A DNA stretch of 7,693 bases from UBA11164 sp002420085 (GTDB taxonomy: Bacteria > Pseudomonadota > Gammaproteobacteria > Xanthomonadales > Xanthomonadaceae). The stretch covers positions 1 through 7,693 of the forward strand of contig DALYLJ010000157.1 in NCBI GenBank assembly GCA_031976395.1, written 5' to 3'. The notes below the pieces were generated by a model that did not search any database, was not told the DNA's origin, and saw nothing but the letters and a program-made list of their open reading frames with translations. The first letter of the stretch is position 1. Every line of letters begins with the position of its first letter. Positions 1-6,130 of this stretch are shown piece by piece. A program made the position numbers and the translations under genes.

Positions 1-46
1 ATGACCGCAATGACCGGATAGTGTGCTGGAGCGTCGGTCGCCGAGT

Positions 47-433
47 TCACTGATCGATCGGATAGGTCTCGGCGCTGTCGCTGCGTTCGCGGGCCGCCGG
101 TCGGCTGGCCGGAACGGCACGGCCGCAGGCATAGGCGACGAAACGCTGCTCGCCATCGAGCGGCTCGGTCTTGGGCTGGATGGTATCGGCGTTCAGGCTG
201 AAGGCTTCGTTGCGCGCCAGGGTTTCCAGTTCGTCACGAACCTTGACCCGGCTGCGCTTGTAGAACGCGACAGAGTCCTCGACGGCAACGGCGATCTCGC
301 CGCGTCGCTGACAGGCCGAGAGGTCTTCACGTGCGAGTGCCACCCGAACGCCACCGCCCTGCGGGGTCATCTTGACCCAGGTGCAGGCCGACAGCAGCGT
401 CACAGCGAGCAGTGTGGAAATCCGGAGAAACAT
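47..433 (-). CDS. DUF4156-type outer-membrane lipoprotein
   Basis: A small lipoprotein of 128 residues. The N-terminus has a short positive and hydrophobic stretch ending in a lipobox, LLSAC, with the lipidated cysteine at residue 17. The next residue is Thr rather than Asp, which in Gammaproteobacteria favours sorting to the outer membrane. The mature part fits the DUF4156 pattern as I know it: two further cysteines (C41 and C103) that could form a disulfide, the segment ELETLARNEA near residues 68-77, then NADTI and an F-x-AYAC end. The last 25 or so residues are polar, rich in Arg, Ala and Ser, and look disordered. The biochemical role of the family is not known. I chose the Met at 433 because it directly precedes the signal sequence and has an AGGA Shine-Dalgarno (plus-strand 441-444) seven bases upstream; the frame is open further upstream to 577 but that extension overlaps the peptidase gene and looks non-coding. 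It lies downstream of the M16 peptidase on the same strand. Confidence 0.85.
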   Translation of the reverse strand: MFLRISTLLAVTLLSACTWVKMTPQGGGVRVALAREDLSACQRRGEIAVAVEDSVAFYKRSRVKVRDELETLARNEAFSLNADTIQPKTEPLDGEQRFVAYACGRAVPASRPAARERSDSAETYPIDQ

Positions 434-453
434 GGCCGATTCCTGAAGGGTGC

Positions 454-483
454 GGTTCGGGGACGTATTCTCGCCCCCGGACC
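454..483 (-). other. Leader hairpin upstream of the lipoprotein gene
   Basis: A nine-pair stem (454-462 with 475-483, one G-U-type pair) encloses a 12-base loop. It lies 20 bases upstream of the lipoprotein start codon, in its probable leader. A 9-pair GC-rich stem is not rare in DNA of this composition, so a function (leader structure or end of the upstream transcript) is only a possibility. Confidence 0.25.
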
Positions 484-501
484 GCTGAACCGCCAGTGAG
501 C

Positions 502-529
502 CGGGGCGATTCCACGAATCACCGCCCCG
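502..529 (-). terminator. Hairpin after the M16 peptidase gene, possible terminator
   Basis: An inverted repeat lies 16 bases past the stop codon of the peptidase gene on the minus strand. The outer stem pairs 502-507 with 524-529 (six GC pairs). The inner stem pairs 508-512 (GATTC) with 516-520 (GAATC) around a CAC loop, leaving a three-base bulge at 521-523. No T-run follows on the minus strand, so it is not a classical intrinsic terminator. It could slow or end transcription with Rho, or protect the 3' end of the mRNA. Confidence 0.4.
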
Positions 530-545
530 ACTCATCGCCTGCCGA

Positions 546-3296
546 TCAATTGCCCGGACGCGGCTTGCCGTCGGCACCGAGCAGGATCACCTCGCCCAGT
601 CCAAGTTCGCGAATCGGCGCCTCGATCTTGCTCAGGTCACCAACGATCACCCAGGTCAGCGCCTGGGTATCGAGCCCGGCAACCGCAGCGCGGACCTGTT
701 CAACCGTCATCGCCTCGGTACGCGCTTGTTCGCGCAACACATGGTCATCCGGCCGACCATAGCTGACGATGGTACCGATCGCGCCGAGCACGGCGCCTGC
801 GGTTTCGTAGGAACCCGGCAGGCCGCGGATGTTGCGGTTCTTGATCTTCTCCACTTCCTCGGCGGTGGCCGGGTTGCTGCCGGTGAATGCCTGCAACTCG
901 GCCAGGATTTCCTTGATCGAATCGGCGGTGCGATCGATCTGGACCGGCGCCGACAGGATCCACGGCCGCTGGCCCTTGGCTCCGAACGCGCCGCTGCGGG
1001 CTCCGTAGGACCAGCTCTTGTCCTCGCGCAGATTCATGTTGATGCGCGACGTGAAGGTACCGCCGAATACCCCGTTGCCGACATCGAAATCGAGTGCGCT
1101 GTCCTCGGCGCTCGACCCGACCAGCAGGCCGGCCAGGATGTTGGCCTGCACCGCCCCCGGCTGATCGACCAGGTAGATGCGCGGTGCAGCCGGTGGCGAC
1201 ACCGGGGCGATGTTCTTGCCGGGCAACGGCGTTGCCGGTGCCGCCCAGCGACCGAAGCGCCGCTCCAGTCGGGGCAGGATGTCGGACAGGCTGGTGTCGC
1301 CTACGACCAGGATGGTGACGTTGTCCGGACGCAGCCAGTCGCGCTGGAAGGTGGTCAGGTCTTCACGCCGGATTGCCCCGATCGAAGCCTCGTCACCACT
1401 GCCCGTGAACGGGATGGCATAAGCATGGCCTTCCCCGTACATCAACGGCGGCAACAGGCGATAGGCGAGCGCCTGCGGTTGGGTCTTCTCCTGAGCGATC
1501 CGGGCCAGCCACTGCTTGCGCACCCGATCGATCTCGGCCTCGGCGAAGGCCGGTCGCAGGGCGACCTCGGCCAACAGATCAAGCGAAGCATCCAGCCGTT
1601 CGGTGAGTGCCGACAGGCTGATCGTGCTGGTGTCCAGACCGGAGCCGGTGTTGATCTGGGCACCCTCGGCCTCGATCGCCGCAGCCAGTTCGAGCGCACC
1701 GTAGCGTCCGGCACCCTCGGTCAGCATGGTCATGGCAAAGCTGGCCGTACCGGCCTTGCCGGCACCATCGGCGGCGAAGCCGGCATCGAATTGCAAGGCG
1801 ACCTGGACCACTGGAATCTCGTGGCGCTCGGCCAGGACGACCTCGATGCCATTGTCCAGCCGGGCACGTTGCAGGGCCGGGAAGCTGATCGACGGGAATT
1901 CGCTCACGGTCGGCACACCGGTCGAGCGATCGACACCGCTGGCGGCATTCGAGTAATTCGGGAACGGCAGGACGGTCAGGGTGTGATCGCCACGGGCCAG
2001 CCAACGGCTGCCGGCAGCCTGCACCTGGGCCGGGGTCATCACCGCCAGGCGTTGCAGGCTGTCGCGGAAGCAGCCGGCATCGCCGGAATAGACGGCACAC
2101 TCGGCCAGCACATCGGACTTGCCGCCGAAGCCGCCGATCCGTTCGATGCCGCGCACGAAGCCAGCACGGTAGAGGGTGCGCGCCTGCTCAAGCTCATTCT
2201 TGCCGATGCCGTCCCGGATCAAACGGGCCAGTTCTTCGTCGATGATCGCCTCGACCCGAGCCGGATCGACACCATTCTTGACCGTTGCCTGGATCACGAA
2301 CAGACCGGACAGTTCCAGACCGAGCGAGCCGGCACTGACGTTATCGACCAGTTGCTCCCGATGGATCAGGCGGGCGGCCAGACGCGACGACTGGCTGCCA
2401 CCCAGAACCTGTCCGAACAGGGCCAGATAGTCGCTGTCATCGTGGGTGAAGTTGGCGACGTTCCAGACCTTGTAGATGCGCGCCTGGGCGACGCGGTCAT
2501 GCATGGTCTCGCGGGTCGATTCGGTCCGCGCGGCGATCCAGGCATGCTTGCGGGTCAGGGGCGGGCCGGCCGGAATGTCACCGAAATACTCGCTCACCTT
2601 GGCGCGTGCGGTCTCGACATCGATGTCGCCAGCCAGCACCAGGACGGCATTGTTGGGACCGTACCAGGTCTTGAACCAGTCCTTCACGTCGTCCAGGCTG
2701 GCGGCGTCGAGGTCTTCCATCGAACCGATCGGCAGCCAGGAATACGGGTGTCCCTGCGGGAAACTGGACTTGAACAGGGCATCCCAGACCCGGCCGTAGG
2801 GCTGGTTCTCGCTCTGGCGCTTCTCGTTCTGGACCACGCCACGCTGCTCGTCCAGCAGGGCCTGATCGATCGCGCCGAGGAAGTGGCCCATGCGGTCGGA
2901 TTCCATCCACAAGGCCATGTCCAGCGCCGTGGTCGGCACGTTCTGGAAGTAGTTGGTGCGGTCGAAATTGGTCGTGCCGTTCATGCCGGTGGCGCCGACC
3001 TGCTCGAACGGAGCGAAATACTCGCCCTGGTAGTTTTCCGAGCCCTGGAACATCAGGTGCTCGAACAGGTGGGCAAAGCCGGTCTTGCCGAGCGGCTCGT
3101 CCTTCGAGCCGACGTGATACCAGACGTTGACCGCCACCACCGGTGCCTTGCGGTCGGTATGAACGACCACCCGCAGACCGTTGTCCAGGGTGAACTCATC
3201 GTAGGGAATATCGACATCAGCCTGGACGATCGGTGACGAAAACGCCAGGGTTGAGGTCAGGACGATCGAGGCAAAACGGGTCAGAATGCGATTCAT
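546..3296 (-). CDS. Secreted M16 (pitrilysin/insulinase-type) zinc metallopeptidase, two-half chain
   Basis: A 916-residue metallopeptidase predicted to act in the periplasm or attached to the envelope. Residues 1-26 look like a Sec signal peptide ending VQA. The N-terminal half has the inverted zinc motif HLFEH at 76-80 (ligands H76 and H80, catalytic base E79), and E158 in VVQNEKR is the likely third ligand, 78 residues after H80, which fits the family. The second half starts near residue 475 with another M16-like beginning (ARLDNGIEVVLAE) but has GTASFAMTM in place of HxxEH, so it is the usual non-catalytic partner half. It keeps the Arg-Tyr pair R757 and Y764, seven residues apart as in insulin-degrading enzyme, used to bind the substrate backbone. 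Family members clamp short peptides or unfolded proteins between the halves; the substrate here cannot be read from sequence. I prefer the Met at 3296 to one 23 codons upstream (3365), because the signal peptide begins there. Its Shine-Dalgarno is weak. The gene is divergent from the dehydrogenase. Confidence 0.93.
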   Translation of the reverse strand: MNRILTRFASIVLTSTLAFSSPIVQADVDIPYDEFTLDNGLRVVVHTDRKAPVVAVNVWYHVGSKDEPLGKTGFAHLFEHLMFQGSENYQGEYFAPFEQVGATGMNGTTNFDRTNYFQNVPTTALDMALWMESDRMGHFLGAIDQALLDEQRGVVQNEKRQSENQPYGRVWDALFKSSFPQGHPYSWLPIGSMEDLDAASLDDVKDWFKTWYGPNNAVLVLAGDIDVETARAKVSEYFGDIPAGPPLTRKHAWIAARTESTRETMHDRVAQARIYKVWNVANFTHDDSDYLALFGQVLGGSQSSRLAARLIHREQLVDNVSAGSLGLELSGLFVIQATVKNGVDPARVEAIIDEELARLIRDGIGKNELEQARTLYRAGFVRGIERIGGFGGKSDVLAECAVYSGDAGCFRDSLQRLAVMTPAQVQAAGSRWLARGDHTLTVLPFPNYSNAASGVDRSTGVPTVSEFPSISFPALQRARLDNGIEVVLAERHEIPVVQVALQFDAGFAADGAGKAGTASFAMTMLTEGAGRYGALELAAAIEAEGAQINTGSGLDTSTISLSALTERLDASLDLLAEVALRPAFAEAEIDRVRKQWLARIAQEKTQPQALAYRLLPPLMYGEGHAYAIPFTGSGDEASIGAIRREDLTTFQRDWLRPDNVTILVVGDTSLSDILPRLERRFGRWAAPATPLPGKNIAPVSPPAAPRIYLVDQPGAVQANILAGLLVGSSAEDSALDFDVGNGVFGGTFTSRINMNLREDKSWSYGARSGAFGAKGQRPWILSAPVQIDRTADSIKEILAELQAFTGSNPATAEEVEKIKNRNIRGLPGSYETAGAVLGAIGTIVSYGRPDDHVLREQARTEAMTVEQVRAAVAGLDTQALTWVIVGDLSKIEAPIRELGLGEVILLGADGKPRPGN

Positions 3297-3356
3297 CACG
3301 AATTTTCGGCGTTCGCAGGCCGCATGCGAGCGGCGGATCGGGTAGCTTAGCCAGGC

Positions 3357-3383
3357 TTGACGCAACCTACACTAGGCCATAAG
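3357..3383 (+). promoter_or_regulatory. Weak candidate sigma-70 promoter for the dehydrogenase gene
   Basis: TTGACG at 3357-3362 matches five of six bases of a -35 box. CATAAG at 3378-3383 matches four of six of a -10 box, but the spacer is only 15 bp. Initiation would fall near 3390, giving a leader of only about seven bases before the ATG at 3397, and no clear Shine-Dalgarno is present. It lies in the 100-bp divergent gap, which must also hold the peptidase promoter. Confidence 0.25.
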
Positions 3384-3396
3384 ACATGCTACGCCC

Positions 3397-4116
3397 ATGA
3401 ACAGCCATCCTGAGACCGCCCCCACCGTACTGATCACTGGCGCCAATCGTGGCCTCGGACTGGAATTCACCCGCCGCCTGCTGATGCGCGGCGCCCACGT
3501 CCTGGCCGCCTGCCGCGAGCCGGCCCGCGCCGACCGTCTGCACGCGCTGTCTGACGACGCCCAGGACCGCCTGGAAATCCTCGCCCTCGACGTCGCCTCA
3601 CCGACCGCGATCACCGCCCTGGCCAGGTCGCTGGGCAAGCGCAATCAGCCGCTCGACTGGCTGATCAACAATGCCGGCGTGCTGCCGTCGGGCGAACGCT
3701 TCGGCGAAATCGATGCCGATGTGCTCGACCATTCCGTCCGGGTCAACGCCCTGGCCCCGTTCCTGCTCGTGCAGTCGCTCGCGCCCCTGCTGCGACGCGG
3801 CCGCTCGCCACGGGTCGCCAATGTCTCCTCGGTGCTCGGTTCGATGGCCCGCTGCGACGCCTTCCGGACGCCCAGCTATGCGATCGCCAAGGCCGCGCTC
3901 AACATGGCCAGCGTGCTGCTGGCTCGGGCACTGGCACCGGATGGCGTGCGCGTGGTCGCCCTGCATCCGGGCTGGGTCAAGACCGACATGGGCGGTCCGG
4001 ACGCCGAACTGGATCGCGCGGTCTCGGTCGATGGCATGCTCGACACCATCGAGCGACTGACCCCAGAAACCGATGGCGCCTTCCTCGACTATCGCGGCGA
4101 GCCGGTGCCATGGTGA
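3397..4116 (+). CDS. Short-chain dehydrogenase/reductase (SDR), C-factor-like
   Basis: A 239-residue cytosolic NAD(P)-dependent oxidoreductase with a full classical SDR layout. The cofactor motif TGANRGLG is at residues 14-21. R18 inside that motif, together with R40 after the second strand, hints at NADPH preference. D65 follows the third strand and NNAG is at 91-94. The catalytic set is N117, S144/S145, Y161 and K165 (YAIAK). The segment HPGWVKTDMGG at 190-200 is typical of the C-factor/sniffer-like carbonyl reductase subgroup. The spacing between the serine and Y161 (16-17 residues) is longer than the usual 13 or so, as I recall for this subgroup. Length is normal. The substrate is unknown. 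The Met at 3397 fits directly before the first Rossmann strand. The stop codon overlaps the start of the next gene (ATGGTGA at 4110-4116), so the two are probably translated together. Confidence 0.9.
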   Translation: MNSHPETAPTVLITGANRGLGLEFTRRLLMRGAHVLAACREPARADRLHALSDDAQDRLEILALDVASPTAITALARSLGKRNQPLDWLINNAGVLPSGERFGEIDADVLDHSVRVNALAPFLLVQSLAPLLRRGRSPRVANVSSVLGSMARCDAFRTPSYAIAKAALNMASVLLARALAPDGVRVVALHPGWVKTDMGGPDAELDRAVSVDGMLDTIERLTPETDGAFLDYRGEPVPW

Positions 4117-4985
4117 CGCCGGCCGCTGCCCGCACCGCGCTGGTGCTGCTGGCCCTGCTGCCGGCGGCGCTGCCCGTGTCCGCGCAGACCGCCCCGACCG
4201 ACTGGCGCAGCTATGAGGGCATCGCCCGCGAGCTCGACAGCGACACCCTGCTCTACCGCGAGCGCCACTATCAACGTTTCGAGGCCGGCCAGTTGCGCGA
4301 GCGAGTGGTCACCTACCTCTGCCCGGACTCCGATACCGTCTTCGCACGCAAGCGCATCGACTACCGCCCGTCCAGCATCGCACCCGCATTCGAGCTTCAG
4401 GATGCCCGCAGCGATTACCGCGAGGGGCTGATCTGGGAGCAGCCCGACCGTGTGCGCATCTATGCCGGACCGCGAACCGGAACGGTGGCCTCGGCCCTGC
4501 GACCCGCCGGAGAATGGCTGGTCGCCGATGCCGGCTTCGATGAATTCGTGCGGGCGCGTTGGGCGCAACTGCGTGCCGGTCAGTCGCAGCGGCTGCGCTT
4601 CACCGTCCCGGCACGTGCCAATGACTATCGCTTCCGCGTGCAGTCGGACGGTGTCCGAACCTGGGCCGGGCAAGAGGCATTGGTGCTGCGACTGCGCCTG
4701 GATGGGCCACTCGGCTGGTTCGCTCCCGATATCGAAGTGTTCTACGACCTGCACTCGCAACGACTGCTGCACTATCGCGGCCTGAGCAATCTGCGCAGTG
4801 CCGAGGGCGGGCAACTGAGCGCCGCGATCAGTTTCCCGGAGCCGGCCAGTCCAGTGGCGGCGACCGAAGTCGATCGTACCCTTGCCCAGGCGCTGGCCGG
4901 CTGTGCAGATCCGACCGGGGTAACCGGAAAACTGGCCGATACTGGACGCGCGTCCACGATCGGACAGCCTGACTCGGCCCCCTGA
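4110..4985 (+). CDS. Exported protein of unknown function, translationally coupled to the SDR
   Basis: A 291-residue protein whose first 25 or so residues form a Sec signal peptide (hydrophobic stretch 9-22, then PVSAQT), so the mature protein should be periplasmic. I recognise the sequence type as a conserved hypothetical family of Gammaproteobacteria but cannot attach a function or a safe domain name. Marker segments are LYRERHYQRF (48-57), YLCPDSDTVFARKRIDY (69-85), a FELQDARSDYREG block (94-106), VADAGFDEFVRARW (138-151), and LGWFAPDIEVFYD followed by LLHYRGLSNLR (201-229). Predicted content is mostly beta strand with no transmembrane segment after the signal. Only two cysteines are present (C71, C265). 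The last 40 residues are Ala, Asp and Thr-rich and probably flexible. The start overlaps the SDR stop by seven bases, which supports both the start choice and co-translation. A 299-residue open frame on the opposite strand is a composition artefact. Confidence 0.82.
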   Translation: MVTPAAARTALVLLALLPAALPVSAQTAPTDWRSYEGIARELDSDTLLYRERHYQRFEAGQLRERVVTYLCPDSDTVFARKRIDYRPSSIAPAFELQDARSDYREGLIWEQPDRVRIYAGPRTGTVASALRPAGEWLVADAGFDEFVRARWAQLRAGQSQRLRFTVPARANDYRFRVQSDGVRTWAGQEALVLRLRLDGPLGWFAPDIEVFYDLHSQRLLHYRGLSNLRSAEGGQLSAAISFPEPASPVAATEVDRTLAQALAGCADPTGVTGKLADTGRASTIGQPDSAP

Positions 4986-5010
4986 CACTGAAAAATCAAT
5001 GACTTGGCGG

Positions 5011-5027
5011 TTGGCATGACTCCTGCT
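5011..5027 (+). promoter_or_regulatory. Putative sigma-54 (RpoN) -24/-12 promoter
   Basis: The sequence reads TTGGCATG, four bases, then CTGCT. It matches the known sigma-54 consensus (YTGGCACG-N4-TTGCW) with the defining GG (5013-5014) and GC (5025-5026) exactly ten bases apart; mismatches are T for C in the -24 block and C for T in the -12 block. An A-rich stretch (4991-4999) lies just upstream. Counting from the -12 base, transcription would begin near 5038, leaving a 23-base leader that contains AGGA at 5050-5053, seven bases before the ATG at 5061. The element is intergenic and correctly oriented. RpoN promoters need an enhancer-binding activator; its site, if present, would lie within the end of the upstream gene, and I did not identify one. 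Confidence 0.6.
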
Positions 5028-5060
5028 TGGTAGTCATCGAAGCCCACCCAGGACACCGCC

Positions 5061-5417
5061 ATGTCACTCGCCACCGTGCTCACCCGTAGCCTGACCGCCC
5101 TGCCATTGGCGTTCGTGCTGGCCACCGCCGTCATCCAGTCGCACCGGCAGGTACCATCCTGCTGCACGACCGCACAGGCCGCCCCCGTCAGTCGCTCCTT
5201 CGACTGCCTCGACCACGGGCGCCGAACCCGCCTGATCCTGGCCCACGTCCCGGCCGACCTGCCGGCCCACCTGCGCAGCAGCCCGGCGGCTTGCCTGGCC
5301 CGCATGCACGAAGCACGATCACGGGCGATCGAGGCACGCAGCCGCGCGCTGACGCGCGACCTGACGGCCCAGGCCGCCACCGAACAGACCCGCTGGCACA
5401 GCACACCGCCGGGCTGA
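5061..5417 (+). CDS. Small exported or membrane-anchored protein, unknown function
   Basis: A 118-residue protein I do not recognise. Residues 1-25 carry an Arg at position 9 and a hydrophobic stretch (LTALPLAFVLATAVI, 11-25), which is either an uncleaved membrane anchor or a signal peptide with a possible site after AQA at residue 40. Four cysteines are present: an adjacent pair at 34-35, C49 and C78. If cleaved at 40, the mature chain keeps only C49 and C78, which could form one disulfide in the periplasm. Residues 80-108 are Arg, Ala and Glu-rich and likely a long helix, with a near repeat (RSRAIEARSRAL, 86-97). The case for a real gene is the good AGGA ribosome site with seven-base spacing, the sigma-54-like promoter just upstream, the signal-type N-terminus, and the lack of any better frame. 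Open minus-strand frames over the same bases lack such signals. No motif suggests an enzyme. Confidence 0.68.
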   Translation: MSLATVLTRSLTALPLAFVLATAVIQSHRQVPSCCTTAQAAPVSRSFDCLDHGRRTRLILAHVPADLPAHLRSSPAACLARMHEARSRAIEARSRALTRDLTAQAATEQTRWHSTPPG

Positions 5418-5487
5418 GCACCGGCGACACCCGGCCTGCGCCGAGCGATGCGCGGCGGCCCTGCGATGAACCCGATCGGATGCCGGC

Positions 5488-5493
5488 GATAAT
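5488..5493 (+). promoter_or_regulatory. Candidate -10 element for leaderless trmL transcript
   Basis: GATAAT matches five of six bases of the sigma-70 -10 consensus and ends seven bases before the trmL ATG. A -10 box in this place predicts initiation at or within a base or two of the start codon, so the mRNA would have no leader. Consistent with this, no Shine-Dalgarno is visible before the ATG. A -35 box is weak at best (ATGAAC at 5466-5471, 16-bp spacer). Confidence 0.4.
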
Positions 5494-5499
5494 GTCCGG

Positions 5500-5964
5500 A
5501 TGGTCCACGTCATCCTGTTCAGCCCGCGCATACCACCCAACACGGGCAACATCATCCGCCTGTGCGCCAACACCGGCGCCGAACTGCACCTGATCGAACC
5601 GCTCGGCTTCGTCCTCGACGATGCCCGACTGCGGCGCGCCGGCCTCGATTATCACGAATACGCCCGAGCCCACGTCCACGGTTCGCTCGACCACTGCCTC
5701 GACGCGCTCGGACAGCCGCGCCTGTTCGCGTTCACGACCCGAGGCCAGACCCGCTTCGACCGGATCGCCTATGCCCCCGGCGACGCCCTGCTGTTCGGCA
5801 GCGAGGACAGCGGCCTGCCCGAGGCAACCCTGGCGACGATCGCCCCGGAACGACGCCTGCGTCTGCCGATGCGGGCCGACAGCCGCAGTCTGAACCTCTC
5901 CAATGCCGTCGCAGTGGCGGTGTTCGAGGCCTGGCGCCAGAACGGCTACCCCGACGCCTGCTGA
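5500..5964 (+). CDS. trmL: tRNA (cytidine(34)-2'-O)-methyltransferase TrmL (SPOUT family)
   Basis: A 154-residue minimal SPOUT methyltransferase. In E. coli, TrmL uses S-adenosylmethionine to methylate the ribose 2'-OH of wobble position 34 (C or cmnm5U) in two tRNA-Leu isoacceptors, acting as a homodimer in the cytosol. All three trefoil-knot motifs are present: NTGNIIRLCANTG (14-26), LLFGSEDSGLP (97-107), and the SAM-binding and dimer motif covering residues 122-147, including PMRADSRSLNLSNAVAVAVF. RLRRAGLDYHEY (44-54) also matches the E. coli protein as I recall it. Length is close to the E. coli 157 residues, and the C-terminus stops just after GYPDAC. The start is firm because the alignment begins at this Met. 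E. coli Tyr142 is replaced here by Phe142, and the E. coli segment PETRG reads SEDSG. There is no Shine-Dalgarno; see the -10 element ending seven bases upstream. Confidence 0.95.
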   Translation: MVHVILFSPRIPPNTGNIIRLCANTGAELHLIEPLGFVLDDARLRRAGLDYHEYARAHVHGSLDHCLDALGQPRLFAFTTRGQTRFDRIAYAPGDALLFGSEDSGLPEATLATIAPERRLRLPMRADSRSLNLSNAVAVAVFEAWRQNGYPDAC

Positions 5965-6009
5965 TCTCGCGTCAGCGCGCGATGGCCGTTCCGATCACCA
6001 TCACTGAAC

Positions 6010-6027
6010 CGGCGCGGAACCGCGCCG
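6010..6027 (+). terminator. GC hairpin after trmL, possible terminator part
   Basis: A perfect inverted repeat pairs CGGCGCG (6010-6016) with CGCGCCG (6021-6027) around a GAAC loop, 45 bases after the trmL stop. No T-run follows. It may help end the trmL transcript, or be chance in GC-rich DNA. Confidence 0.3.
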
Positions 6028-6083
6028 CTCGGGAGCACCAGCGATTCAGCCCAGGCTCGAACACGTCTGCCAATACTGCCGGC

Positions 6084-6104
6084 ACCGTCGATCACGACGG
6101 TTTT
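6084..6104 (+). terminator. Stem-loop with T-run between trmL and the Ax21-type gene
   Basis: ACCGTCG (6084-6090) pairs perfectly with CGACGGT (6095-6101) around an ATCA loop, followed by more T residues (TTTT in total at 6101-6104). This is the best intrinsic-terminator shape in the window. It ends only 26 bases before the ATG of the Ax21-type gene, leaving little room for that gene's promoter downstream. It may therefore end the trmL transcript, or sit in the leader of the Ax21-type mRNA as an attenuator or a 5' stabilising stem. A weak -10-like AATACT at 6072-6077 would start transcription near the first base of the stem. Confidence 0.45.
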
Positions 6105-6130
6105 CATCAACCCCAACGAGACGGAAATTC

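Noticed and set aside
1..46. A short plus-strand stretch ending TAG at 19-21, possibly the tail of an upstream gene.
   Set aside because: Seven codons are too few to show coding. No other signal is visible in these bases.
23..499. Plus-strand frame over the lipoprotein gene.
   Set aside because: The minus strand has a lipobox, a ribosome site and DUF4156 motifs; the plus-strand translation shows no such signals.
726..3236. An 836-codon open frame on the plus strand opposite the M16 peptidase.
   Set aside because: Its translation has no recognisable motif, domain or signal and is rich in Gly, Arg, Gln and Asp as expected from the complement of GC-rich codons. The minus-strand frame has complete M16 motifs.
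4089..4988. A 299-codon open frame on the minus strand opposite the exported unknown protein.
   Set aside because: It is low in hydrophobic structure, rich in Gly, Gln and His, and overlaps the SDR end. The plus-strand frame has a signal peptide and a coupled start.
4772..5404. Minus-strand frame of 210 codons spanning the sigma-54-like site and the small exported gene.
   Set aside because: The translation is Arg, Ala and Ser-rich with no motif and overlaps two better-supported plus-strand genes. It is the only competitor worth noting for the small exported gene.
5418..5499. The 82-base gap before trmL searched for a terminator of the small exported gene.
   Set aside because: Only short GC-rich inverted matches with no T-run were seen, so no terminator is called and read-through into trmL remains possible.
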